Positions 1 to 9,269 of a stretch of 64,000 nucleotides of DNA are shown one piece after another. Position 1 is the stretch's first letter. Every line of letters begins with the position of its first letter. A program made the position numbers and the translations under genes. Source of the DNA: Aurantiochytrium sp. KH105 (lineage: Eukaryota; Sar; Bigyra; Thraustochytrida; Thraustochytriidae); contig BGKB01000014.1 of the NCBI GenBank assembly GCA_003116975.1, positions 638,601-702,600 of the forward strand, in the 5' to 3' direction. The notes under the pieces were generated by a model. It was not told the origin of the DNA, made no database searches, and worked only from the letters and a program-made list of their open reading frames with translations.

Positions 1-883
1 GATGCACGCAGGATCGGCAAGCCTGGCTTCACGCCAAACTTGCGCGACGCCGAAGCCAGGATTTGGGTCGGGACAGGTGTACACACCCTCTCCTCGCTCG
101 CCGGGGACCCCTCCGCCCGTCCGCGCACACTCCTCGTCGCGCACCCTGAGTCGAGGACCCCCCCCCCCCGCGCACCCCCCCGGTCCGGGTCGCAGCGTCA
201 GTCCGCTGGGCCGGCGCCGGGGCGGACCTTGCGCGACTGCGAGGTGGGGACGAAGGCGGAGCGGAATGGCGGCGACCGGGCGAGCGATGCCGCGCCGGCT
301 TGAGCTTGGAGGCCGGACGCTTGCTTGCGGCCTCTACTCCGCGTCCCAGACGGACCTTGCTCGGTCTCGGTCTCTATCTCGGTCTCGGTCTCCGTCTCGG
401 TCTCGGATGGGCAGCCTGGTCACCTTCGTCCGGCAGCTGCCCGGTTCTGCCTCCGTCGTATTGGGCCGAGACAGCGGCGGGTCCGGTTCGTGGGCTTCCG
501 GAGAGGAGCCATCGCATTTCGCAAACTTGCACGCACTGTCGATTGCGGCTCTCTCCGAGGGATGGATGGCTCGGGTCAGAGTCACTGTCGGTCATGAGGA
601 TTGCGCGCACTGCGTTGGTCCCATCGCGAGGGCGCCAAGGCAGGAATGAGGGGCGACCTGCCTCTTCCTAGCTAGCTACTCGTAGCGCTCTTCTCGCCTC
701 GCCCCGCTCACCTCACCTCACCTCACCTCACCTCGTCCATGTGCGGTAGGATCGGGTTGAGGGCGGCTGCGGCACGGACCTCGGGAGGCCAGCCACCAAA
801 ACCGAAACGCAGGAAAAGTCTCAGACGAGCAAACAGCAGCAAACAGCAGCAGCAGCAGCAGCAGCAGAAGCAAGACAAAGACG
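1..883. other. Gene-free upstream stretch
   Basis: GC-rich sequence with no supported gene. It holds a CGGTCT-type hexamer run (358-408), a CTCAC pentamer run (about 707-733) and, just before the first gene, a CAG run (about 836-869) that is probably 5' leader of the gene starting at 884. The open frames here are low in complexity and show no domain. Confidence 0.6.
358..408. repeat. CGGTCT-type hexamer simple repeat
   Basis: An imperfect tandem of ggtctc/tctcgg units, about eight copies with single-base changes. It is an ordinary microsatellite in non-coding DNA. Confidence 0.8.
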
Positions 884-1954
884 ATGAGCCTTACGATCAA
901 GACCCCGCTCACTGAGCTGTTCAAGACGGACAACCCGGTCATGCTTGCCGGCATGAACCAGGCCGCCGGACCCGCCCTGGCCGCCGCCGTCTGCAACGCC
1001 GGTGGCATTGGCAGCATTGGTGGCGTTAGCTACACGCCCAAGGTGCTCCGCCAAATGATCAAGGATCTCAAGGCGGACCTCAAGGACAAGAACGCCCCCT
1101 TTGGCGTCGATCTCCTCCTGCCCCAGGTCGGTGGCAACGCCCGCAAGACCAACGTCGACTACACCAAGGGCAACCTGCCCGAACTTATCGACATCATCAT
1201 CGAGGAGAAGGCCGCACTCTTCATTTCGGCCGTCGGTGTGCCCCCCAAGTGGGCCGTCGACAAGCTCCACGAGAACGGCATCCTCGTGGCCAACATGTGC
1301 GGCGCCCCCAAGCACGCCGTCAAGGCTGCCGATCTTGGCGTCGACATTGTCATTGCCCAGGGCGGTGAGGGTGGTGGCCACACTGGTGATATCCCCACCA
1401 GTGTGCTCATCCCCGAGGTCGTTGACGCCATGAAGGGCCGCAAGAGCGCCTTCACGGGCAAGGACATTGTCGTCGTTGCTGCTGGCGGCATCTTTGACGG
1501 CCGCGGTCTTGCCATGGCCCTCGCCCTCGGCGCCGCTGGCGTCTGGGTTGGCACCCGCTTTGTTGCCTCCAAGGAGGCCGGCGCCCCACCTCGCCACCAG
1601 CAGGCCGTCGTCAAGGCCGGCTACAAGGACACCGTGCGCACCATCATCTACTCTGGCCGACCGATGCGCGTGCTTCGCACACCGTACGTCGACGACTGGG
1701 AGACCAACAAGAGCCAGGAGATCCGTGAGCTCACGGGCAAGGGCATTGTCCCTGCTCTCGACGACTTTGACAAGCTCGAAAAGTCTGGCAAGGACATCAG
1801 CTTCCAGGAGCGCATGAACTACCAGCCGCTCCTCATGGGTAAGAACGCCGGTGCCATCAACGACATCAAGTCCGCCAAGGAAATCATTGACGAGATGGTT
1901 GGCACCGCCGCCCAAATCGCGCAGGCTAACGCCAAGCTTGTCGCCAAGCTCTAA
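884..1954 (+). CDS. Nitronate monooxygenase-type FMN oxidoreductase, copy 1
   Basis: This 356-residue single-exon protein belongs to the 2-nitropropane dioxygenase/nitronate monooxygenase family, FMN-dependent TIM-barrel enzymes that oxidise alkyl nitronates to carbonyl compounds and nitrite. The N-terminal strand (NPVMLAGMNQAAGP, residues 17-30) gives the FMN-side loop. AQGGEGGGHTGD (158-169) carries the family His (H166). AAGGIFDGRGLAMALALGAA (199-218) is the phosphate-binding segment, followed by GVWVGTRF. The ATG at 884 is preceded by a CAG-rich, U-poor leader. Length is typical and no targeting signal is seen. A second copy lies at 3113 in the same orientation; the two share long identical DNA stretches at their 5' ends and differ mainly around residues 260-325. 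The family is certain, but the physiological substrate is not. Fungal and protist homologues are often annotated as oxidoreductase 2-nitropropane dioxygenase. Confidence 0.9.
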   Translation: MSLTIKTPLTELFKTDNPVMLAGMNQAAGPALAAAVCNAGGIGSIGGVSYTPKVLRQMIKDLKADLKDKNAPFGVDLLLPQVGGNARKTNVDYTKGNLPELIDIIIEEKAALFISAVGVPPKWAVDKLHENGILVANMCGAPKHAVKAADLGVDIVIAQGGEGGGHTGDIPTSVLIPEVVDAMKGRKSAFTGKDIVVVAAGGIFDGRGLAMALALGAAGVWVGTRFVASKEAGAPPRHQQAVVKAGYKDTVRTIIYSGRPMRVLRTPYVDDWETNKSQEIRELTGKGIVPALDDFDKLEKSGKDISFQERMNYQPLLMGKNAGAINDIKSAKEIIDEMVGTAAQIAQANAKLVAKL

Positions 1955-1976
1955 TCTAGCCTTTATTATTCTACTC

Positions 1977-2329
1977 NNNNNNNNNNNNNNNNNNNNNNNN
2001 NNNNNNNNNNNNNNNNNNNNNNNNNNNNNNNNNNNNNNNNNNNNNNNNNNNNNNNNNNNNNNNNNNNNNNNNNNNNNNNNNNNNNNNNNNNNNNNNNNNN
2101 NNNNNNNNNNNNNNNNNNNNNNNNNNNNNNNNNNNNNNNNNNNNNNNNNNNNNNNNNNNNNNNNNNNNNNNNNNNNNNNNNNNNNNNNNNNNNNNNNNNN
2201 NNNNNNNNNNNNNNNNNNNNNNNNNNNNNNNNNNNNNNNNNNNNNNNNNNNNNNNNNNNNNNNNNNNNNNNNNNNNNNNNNNNNNNNNNNNNNNNNNNNN
2301 NNNNNNNNNNNNNNNNNNNNNNNNNNNNN
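1977..2329. other. Assembly gap (353 N)
   Basis: A run of 353 N lies directly after the stop of the first nitronate monooxygenase gene. The true distance between the tandem copies, and whether a further copy or repeat lies inside, cannot be read. Confidence 0.99.
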
Positions 2330-3112
2330 GCCTGCGGCGCGGGCGTCGACGGCGACGCGGACGCGGCCGCCGGCGCGCGGAGCGGAGCCGCAGCCGGCTG
2401 CGGCGCGGCGGTCCCGGGTCTGCGGCGGGGAGGGAGGACTGGGACGCAGTGGCGCGGTCTTGCGCAAGTGGGGAAAGAGGCGCCCACACCGAGGTTTAGC
2501 GCCGCACGCCTTAGAGATACTAGGGCGGAGGAGCAGCGTAAGGTACGAGCGCGACGCGGAGCAGCAGCAGCAGCAGACCCCGAACGAGCTCGGCGACGGC
2601 GAGGAGCAAGACTCGACGCGCAGGTACGTACGCGCGGGGGCGGGGACCGGCGGCCGAGGCGCGCAGAGGGGGAAGAGCGAGCTGGCTGCGCTCCGCGCCG
2701 GCGCGGCGGGCAAGGACGAAGATACGGGCGGAGTCCCGCATGTCGGTCGTGTCGTGCAGCGGGAGCTGCTGCTGCTTGAGCTGGGCTTGCGGACGGGCTC
2801 GAGGGCGAGAGGAAGGAGCGGAGGGAGAGAGGGGAGGAAGGAAAGAATGAAGGACGGAGGAAGAAAAGAGCAAAGCAAAGCAAAGCAGAGGAGCGGAACG
2901 GAACGGAGAGGCGGAGGGAGGGAGGGGCACACTCCGTACTCAGGGCGAGGGCAATCATCTTGACGCAATCAAATCCTGAATGAGACCCTCCTTTTCGTGC
3001 ATGCGTTCGCATTCATTCATCAACTGACGTGACAGAGTATCATCGGAATCCACCACGACAGCAGCAGAGCTACAACAATACACGAATCTCACCCATACTC
3101 CCGCAAGCAACC
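2330..3112. other. Spacer between tandem oxidoreductase genes
   Basis: Very GC-rich then purine-rich DNA with no supported gene. It contains a GCGCAAGTGGGG element (2462-2473), also seen upstream of the Rab gene, a short AGCAA/AAAGC run near 2870-2890 and GGAAC pairs near 2894-2905. The part after about 3010 is a likely promoter and leader for the gene at 3113. Confidence 0.5.
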
Positions 3113-4183
3113 ATGAGTCTCACGATCAAGACCCCGCTCACTGAGCTGTTCAAGACGGACAACCCGGTCATGCTTGCCGGCATGAACCAGGCCGCCGGAC
3201 CCGCCTTGGCCGCCGCCGTCTGCAACGCCGGTGGCATTGGCAGCATCGGCGGTGTCAGCTACACGCCCAAGGTGCTCCGCCAGATGATTGCCGACCTCAA
3301 GGCAGACCTCAAGGACAAGAACGCCCCCTTTGGCGTCGATCTCCTCCTGCCCCAGGTCGGTGGCAACGCTCGCAAGACCAACTATGATTACACCAAGGGC
3401 AACCTTCCCGCGCTCATCGACATTATTATTGAGGAGAAGGCCGCGCTCTTCATTTCGGCCGTCGGTGTGCCCCCCAAGTGGGCCGTCGACAAGCTTCACG
3501 AGGCCGGTATCGTCGTTGCCAACATGTGCGGCGCCCCCAAGCATGCCGTCAAGGCTGCCGATCTTGGCGTCGACATTGTCATCGCCCAGGGCGGTGAGGG
3601 TGGTGGCCACACTGGTGATATCCCCACCAGTGTGCTCATCCCCGAGGTCGTTGACGCCATGAAGGGCCGCAAGAGCGCCTTCACGGGCAAGGACATTATC
3701 GTCGTTGCCGCCGGCGGCATCTACGATGGCCGCGGTCTTGCCATGGCCCTTGCCCTCGGCGCCGCCGGCGTTTGGGTGGGTACTCGTTTCATTGCTTGCA
3801 AGGAGGCTGGCGCGCCGCCCCGCCACCAGCAGGCCGTCGTCAAGGCCGGCTACAAGGACACCGTGCGCACTCTCATTTACACGGGCCGCCCCCTTCGTGT
3901 GCTTCGCACGCCGTACGTGAACGAGTGGGAGACCAACAAGAGCAAGGAGATCCGCGAGCTTACTGGCAAGGGCGTGCTCCCGGCCATTCAGGATATGGAG
4001 CAAAAGGAAAAGTCTGGCAAGGAAATCACCTTCGAGGACCGCCTCAACGTCACCCCGCTCCTCATGGGCAAGAACGCTGGCGCCATCAACGACATCAAGT
4101 CCGCCAAGGAGATTGTCGACGAGATGGTCACCACGGCCGCCCAAATCACTCAGGCCAACGCCAAGCTCGTCGCAAAGCTCTAA
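3113..4183 (+). CDS. Nitronate monooxygenase-type FMN oxidoreductase, copy 2
   Basis: This is a tandem paralogue of the gene at 884, also 356 residues. The start is set at 3113 because the protein then aligns from its first residue with copy 1 (MSLTIKTPLTELF); the frame is open further upstream but that part has no counterpart. The FMN-binding glycine segments and the GGEGGGHTG motif with the family His are intact, so both copies look functional. Divergence is concentrated in the C-terminal quarter (for example GVLPAIQDMEQKEKSG here against GIVPALDDFDKLEKSG in copy 1), a region that in this family shapes the active-site lid. That could mean different substrates, which is inference. Long identical DNA tracts point to recent duplication or gene conversion. 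Confidence 0.9.
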   Translation: MSLTIKTPLTELFKTDNPVMLAGMNQAAGPALAAAVCNAGGIGSIGGVSYTPKVLRQMIADLKADLKDKNAPFGVDLLLPQVGGNARKTNYDYTKGNLPALIDIIIEEKAALFISAVGVPPKWAVDKLHEAGIVVANMCGAPKHAVKAADLGVDIVIAQGGEGGGHTGDIPTSVLIPEVVDAMKGRKSAFTGKDIIVVAAGGIYDGRGLAMALALGAAGVWVGTRFIACKEAGAPPRHQQAVVKAGYKDTVRTLIYTGRPLRVLRTPYVNEWETNKSKEIRELTGKGVLPAIQDMEQKEKSGKEITFEDRLNVTPLLMGKNAGAINDIKSAKEIVDEMVTTAAQITQANAKLVAKL

Positions 4184-4622
4184 ACGGCACATCCTAATCT
4201 CTTTTTATAAATTTTTCCCTCTTTGTAAATCAAGTTTGCTTCTTCATGGAAAAAGTCTTTATTTGGTTTTGGATGCACGTCAAAACGCACGCCTCCCAAG
4301 AAGTGGGTGAATGTCGGATAGCCTCCCAGAATGGGGGCACTTGTTTCACACCGCGCTGTAAGGGGGAAAAGGAGGGAAGGGATCGGGTAGATCATCGGGA
4401 CTCACAGTGAGTACCCCCAAGATAATAGTCTATACGAATCGAGCACTCACCAGCACTTGGCAGCAACGTACTTTGCTGCCAAGACGAATGATGGTAACAG
4501 GCTGATTGCGCTGGTTGACGTCCCCATTTTCCAGCACGTCACCCGCGTGATAGGGCTGGAGGAGCTTTCTTTCTACCTCGTGATCGTGCTCCTCTTGATG
4601 TGCACAATGTACACGCTCTGGC
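4184..4622. other. Intergenic stretch, start of accessory region
   Basis: The 3' flank of the second oxidoreductase gene, noticeably less GC-rich than DNA upstream. No gene, RNA or repeat is recognised. Confidence 0.4.
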
Positions 4623-5198
4623 ATGTATCATGATGCCATGATGCAGAACCCTTTGAAGTGGAGCACAATGCACTGCGCTCTTTCCCCAGAAAACAATTTA
4701 CCAATGGTTTACCCGTACCAGCTGCTCCCGATCCCGCCAGGCTGTCCGAATGTGGACGTGGTCTTTGAGTTTTCGGGCAGCAGTGCGGGCGATTGCATAT
4801 CGTCTCACACGCTCATCCGGATGTGCGGATACTTTCACAGGTTCTTGCTTGCCGGCCACAGGGAGAAGTGGATGGAGAGCGAAGGTGAAAAGGTCAAGTT
4901 TCCTGGAGATGGATCACTCTTCCAGGCGTTTAGATCCTTTGTGACCAGTCCGATGAGCAGCAATCTAGTGCAAATCTGTTCTTGGCGGCAAGGGGTGTCG
5001 TGGCGTTGGTACGTGGCTTTGCATTTGATTGCAGTCTTTGAAAATTTCGATTGTCGGCTCGGCATGGCACTCTGCGAGATGTTTCTGTTGAAAAACGTTA
5101 ATGATGACCCGAAGCGCGTGCAAGATATAACCTCTTTCCTCCAAGAGTCTCCACTTGCGCTGCATTTCATCAGACGCGCGCTGAAAGCGTATAATTAG
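4623..5198 (+). CDS. BTB/POZ-like ORF, hypothetical
   Basis: This 191-residue ORF starts with ATG at 4623 (further ATG codons follow at residues 6 and 7). Residues about 43-110 resemble a BTB/POZ domain: a strand DVVFEFSG, then a conserved-looking ISSHTLIRMCGYFHRFLLAG where the family has its 'H..L...S.YF...L' helix, then VKFPGDGSLFQAFRSFV. BTB domains mediate dimerisation and cullin-3 recruitment. The C-terminal half could be a BACK-like helical part but is not recognisable. Codon third positions are less GC-biased than in neighbouring housekeeping genes, and the gene lies in an island with broken genes, so it may itself be a fragment. The BTB call rests on motif spacing only. Confidence 0.45.
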   Translation: MYHDAMMQNPLKWSTMHCALSPENNLPMVYPYQLLPIPPGCPNVDVVFEFSGSSAGDCISSHTLIRMCGYFHRFLLAGHREKWMESEGEKVKFPGDGSLFQAFRSFVTSPMSSNLVQICSWRQGVSWRWYVALHLIAVFENFDCRLGMALCEMFLLKNVNDDPKRVQDITSFLQESPLALHFIRRALKAYN

Positions 5199-5290
5199 AC
5201 AGAAATTACGCTGTTTTTTAAAATTTTAGCGAACCGTGAAGCTTGATTGATATTCGGCTTTGTGGATAGAAGGAGGTGATCCGAGTCTAA

Positions 5291-5623
5291 TGTTCACTGC
5301 CTGACTACGACTGGTCAGATCCGTTGTTGAAGTTGCGCAAGGACTTCAAAGTTCTCTTGGAGACAAGCGCCTGCAATGGATTCTACGGCGATAACGCGGC
5401 CGTGAAGCTGAGCCAGATCGGCATCAAACGACTCATAATCGCGGCGGGAGCCACGCAGGTCATATCGCGCCTTTCCAAGACTAAAAAGTCAGACCGTATG
5501 ATGATGTACTTGTGGAATTACGCAGAGGTCGACGTCGCAAACCACGACTCTGGAAAGTCGATATCGGGGTGTGCGCGGCATAGCTCATGGAGACCAGTGT
5601 GCGAGCCATGGTTCGAGCAATAG
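5291..5623 (+). pseudogene. Possible gene fragment without start codon
   Basis: A stop-free stretch lies downstream of the BTB-like ORF. Its first part (about 5291-5530) reads like protein (for example GFYGDNAAVKLSQIGIKRL, about 5376-5432). It lacks an ATG at its beginning and its 3' end overlaps the gene on the opposite strand. It may be a 3' remnant of a degraded gene or a missed exon of the BTB-like ORF. No family is recognised. Confidence 0.25.
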
Positions 5624-6264
5624 ATTGTACCGTGCAAGACATGAAGGTCGCGCCCGTAGTAATCTTCTGTAATGACCGCAACACCAAAGACAATGGGGAC
5701 TTTGCAAGCGTCAAAGATCTGGCGCGTTAAGTCGAGGTATTTCTTAGCCTGTGCACTTACGAGCTCGAGTTTGTCTGAAATGTGGGTGTTGCCCTTTAGA
5801 TGCTTTGTTTCTACAACCAGTGCAGCCCACTTACCAGCTTTGCCGAGATGGCGTAGAAAGCAAAGGTCGCCTTTCCCCAGTGTCCGACTTTGACGCTTCC
5901 GCTTCAACGTAAATTTATACTCCCAAAGCGAGCAAAGCCAGCTGTTCGGCGCAAGCGCCGCAATTGAAGCTTCTTGCGCAGCTTCCTCTTGAAAATTGCG
6001 CTGCTCGTTGTTCATTATGCTCTTGTGCCTTGCGTAGCTTAAACGCTTGGAGTAGCCTTGATGAATGACCTCGGGGGTCTCGGCGAGGTGCCTTGAAAAG
6101 TCCTTTTCCACGAACTTTTGCTTTTCCGTCATATCGAGAAGATCGCGCAGCGTTGACGACACGCTCGCTATTAGGTATTGCTCGGTTTCTTGGCGCGTCT
6201 TGCCCGGGTCGTTGGCTCTGCTTGCTACACGAGGCAAGCAATACGATGACAAGCACGACCCCAT
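5518..6264 (-). CDS. PD-(D/E)XK nuclease-like protein
   Basis: From the first ATG this gene gives 248 residues; the frame stays open upstream to beyond 6399, so the 5' end is uncertain. The C-terminal half has the order expected of a restriction-endonuclease-like fold: a glutamate in a helix (LWEYKF), then GKGDLCFL with the motif-II aspartate, then a hydrophobic strand ending in the ExK triad (ALVVETKHL). A conserved-looking glutamine follows in the next helix (SAQAKKYLDL), and then IVFGVAVITEDYYGR. This D...ExK...Q arrangement is characteristic of PD-(D/E)XK nucleases, found in mobile elements, in effector proteins and in repair enzymes. The N-terminal 110 residues are polar and helical. Codon use is less GC-biased than in neighbours. 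Fold confidence is moderate; biological role is unknown. Confidence 0.5.
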   Translation of the reverse strand: MGSCLSSYCLPRVASRANDPGKTRQETEQYLIASVSSTLRDLLDMTEKQKFVEKDFSRHLAETPEVIHQGYSKRLSYARHKSIMNNEQRNFQEEAAQEASIAALAPNSWLCSLWEYKFTLKRKRQSRTLGKGDLCFLRHLGKAGKWAALVVETKHLKGNTHISDKLELVSAQAKKYLDLTRQIFDACKVPIVFGVAVITEDYYGRDLHVLHGTIYCSNHGSHTGLHELCRAHPDIDFPESWFATSTSA

Positions 6265-6953
6265 CTTCGCGGGCGAATCGTATGATCTTTCCAGCAGAGG
6301 TCCGGGCCTTCCCCTTTGGTCAGTTGGCCAGAGCTTGTATCCGCGCGCCAGTCTCGTGCTCCCGTTGCGCGGGCGATATACAAGCTGGTCTGCTCCCACG
6401 TAGGCCTGGCTGCTTCGTTAGCTCGCGGGCGCCACAGGCCAATTCCACGTGCAAGTGAACTAACTTTGATTGATTTATAAAAAGAGAGACATTATGGCGA
6501 TGCGAGCGCCAGCGACCGTGGCATGCGCTTGTCAATTTATCCCGCCAGTGAGTGCAGCTGCAGTTGGCACGCGACCCATCGTGTCAGTGTGCACGTGCAT
6601 GCTCTAAACACGCCTCACTGTAGTTCCTCCTTTAAATACTTTCTACACCGTGTCAACTGTTCCAGCACCAGCCTGACAGAGCTACGCATCTGGAGCTACG
6701 CATTTTGAAGAACGCGCAGGCGCTGTGTAGTCACGGTCATTGTGAGCGCACACGACTTCTCGTCCTCTCTTTGGAGCAGCAAACACCAATCCGCCTGGCG
6801 GGACGGTCGCTTGCACAACAACGCCCACCGCGCAGCGCGTCGCGTCGCACAAGGGGCATCGCCCGCCATCGCAGCGCCGCCTGCTATCCCCGCGCTCCGC
6901 GACTAGCAGAGGCACGACGCCGGCCGATACTTGCGCGCTGGTCCGCAATCCAT
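6265..6953. other. Stretch between accessory genes
   Basis: This contains the possible 5' extension of the nuclease-like gene (open to beyond 6399 on the minus strand). On the plus strand it has a coding-like stretch (6749-6952) in the same frame as the next gene, closed by TGA at 6953. No ATG starts that stretch, so it could be an exon, or the front of a gene broken by a nonsense change. Confidence 0.3.
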
Positions 6954-9121
6954 GAATTACCTTCGCAATCGTTCGCAACAAGCTGACGGCGAGCAAGGAA
7001 CAAACCGAACTCCAAGCTGCCGCAGAGCGAGAGCAAAACCGACGCCGCTTCTCGTCGAAGCTGCGCCACCTGACTAGCCGTCGCAGTCGCAGGAACACAA
7101 GGAGCGCGCTCGCAACCGTCAAAGAAGACGAAGAGGGCCTCTTTCACTCGATAGTTCCTTCCTTAGACCAGGAGCTGCCCAAATACTTGCTCGTGGTCCA
7201 CGACAAAGTCCCTTTCGCAAACCCGCGCATTTACCAACACCTCAAATCCTGTCTCGAGTGCGCGGAGACGCTTGAGGTTTACTCTCTCTCCACCACTCGC
7301 ACACCCGAATTCCAGGATCGCTTTCCGATTCGAAAGGACCCCAACTTTCGCTTCATCGACGGCGAGCTGTATCGCCAGCACCCTCTTGACGAAGACCGCT
7401 ATCTACCGCTGAGCACCTATCAGCGTACTATCGACGACGAGACCATGAACGAAGCGCTCTACATGCTGAACGATTTGGGCGCCAAGGTAATCGAGGTGGT
7501 GTCGTCGTCGAGCAGCAAGGTCGAGATGGAGAATGACCGGGAAGTCACTCTGAGCGTGCCAGAGGTCGTGCCCATCCCTGCGGTCGCGGTAGGGTCCAGC
7601 GGCGCGAGTCGCAACAGAACGGCGACATCCGCGGAGAGTGAGGTGGTTAAAAAGACGTTTAGGTTCATTCCTCCTTTGTACCAGCCTCATGTCCGCAACA
7701 CACGCTGGTACTACATGAACAGGATGCAGTTCCCGCAGGTCCAAAGGCTCGTGCCTGAGATCCAAGAGCAGCGTCGTCACGATGAGGTTATTCTCAGCTT
7801 CTCTAGATCAAACGAGGTCATATCGCAGAACGCTCTGAAGATCGAAGTAGCTTCTGTCGTCGGCATTGCCTACAAAGAGACGCATTCTACGCTCAGCGAG
7901 TTCGAGTATTCGTTCAACGTCAAGTTCTACGACGAGTCTGCGTTTAAGGAGGTACGCGAATGGGAAGTAAGCTCGAGCAGCTCCCGCAAGGCGCGTGCGC
8001 GCGAATCGCTCTCCAACCTGGCGTCGCAGCGGGCGCAACACTGGCCTCAGCGCCTTTCGTTCCGTGAGGACTTACGTCTACCTGGAGAGGGTACCGTCCC
8101 GATCGAGGAATGGCTTCAAAGCTACGATGGTGTTGATACCATGCCGGAGCTTTTCCGCGCCCAGGAACTCTCGAACGTGCTGTACGTGCCTCTGGTGCTT
8201 TACGGGCCTATGGGCTACGACAATACGAGCGTGCTCTTCACGTGGCAGTTTGCAGTAACGAGATACGTCGGGACGCTTCACGAGCATGGCGCCTGGGCGA
8301 TGTGGGACAAACTCATCGGCTCTGATGAGGGGCGTGGTCAGAGTCGCTATGCGTACGAAACCTTCATGCAGAACGTCCGTTTTGCCCCACGTACTGGCGG
8401 CGTGGCAGAATTTGCTACTGGTAATCGTGGCGTGCGTAACGCCGAGCAGTACGATCAGCTGAGCGAGAAGGACGTGGTGAAGCTGCTCGTGTGGGACACG
8501 CCGGATGCGAAGACGCTTGATCGCGATGTCGAAGGACTTCAGTTTCCGTTTGGTCTCCGTATTCTCGTACTTGACGGAAACATGGTGAACTATCTGCGCA
8601 AGGAGCGTGACGCGCGTGAGGCGGGAGAATCTGGTGAGCTGACTGACCAAGAATATGCAGAGTTGGAGGAGAGGTGGACCAAGACGTTTGAGCTCGTCGG
8701 GCCTGAGCGTCCGCCTGCCTCCGATGGCGAGCCTCTTGTCATCGGCCTCGATCACTACCCTCCGATAGCGTGCGTGCTTAGGTTCAGCTCGGAGCCGGTT
8801 GAAGATGTCCCGAAGTTAGATGAGCGCACAGATTGTGTTGCCATCGTCAAGTCAGAGCTGGGGATCACCAGAGTCTGGCCGCTTCTTGTGTTGCAGGCGC
8901 CAGACACCGAGGAAGAAGCGGAGGAACTCACTGAATATTATAGTGAGAACGCGAGAGAGCTCATAGAGCGTGTGAAGAGGCTTGAGAAGGTTGCCTCTGA
9001 GGCTGTCGGTGTCCTCGACAAACTTTTCCAATTCATCACCGAAGTCGAGTTCAAACTCCGAATGCAGGCCGAAAGGGCCCAAGGGGCTGAGCAAGCTCGA
9101 TCTTTGAAGGAAACGCCTTGA
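6954..9121 (+). CDS. Large unrecognised protein of the accessory island
   Basis: A stop-free frame of about 720 codons. The first in-frame ATG is at 7445 (558 residues from there), but coding-like sequence continues upstream to 6954 (for example LTASKEQTELQAA, then LPKYLLVVHDKVPFANPR near 7175-7228), so the true start or an upstream exon is unresolved. I do not recognise a family. Visible features are an alternating, probably beta-rich central part (ALKIEVASVVGIAYKE and EFEYSFNVKFYDE, about 7834-7937), an acidic segment (LTDQEYAELEERW) and a C-terminal coiled-coil-like helix (LIERVKRLEKVASEAVG, about 8959-9010). No signal peptide or membrane segment is seen. The broken viral-type gene next to it and the nuclease-like gene before it make a mobile or viral origin possible, but nothing in the protein itself shows that. 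Confidence 0.55.
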
Positions 9122-9269
9122 AATTCCATCACGCTGGCAGTGTGTCTATCCATTCATCATCCATCGCACATCAACCAGAAAAGATCAATCTTCAGATATT
9201 CAGATAATACAGTTACAGTTTTTTGTTGTGCTCATTTCGTTTCAATCAAGGTCGTGCCACAACAACACG

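Noticed and set aside
821..2968. A 715-codon minus-strand frame
   Set aside because: It runs through 353 N and is antisense to the oxidoreductase gene; the N stretch only appears open.
3089..4192. A 367-codon frame opposite the second oxidoreductase gene
   Set aside because: Antisense shadow; it mirrors the same shadow opposite copy 1.
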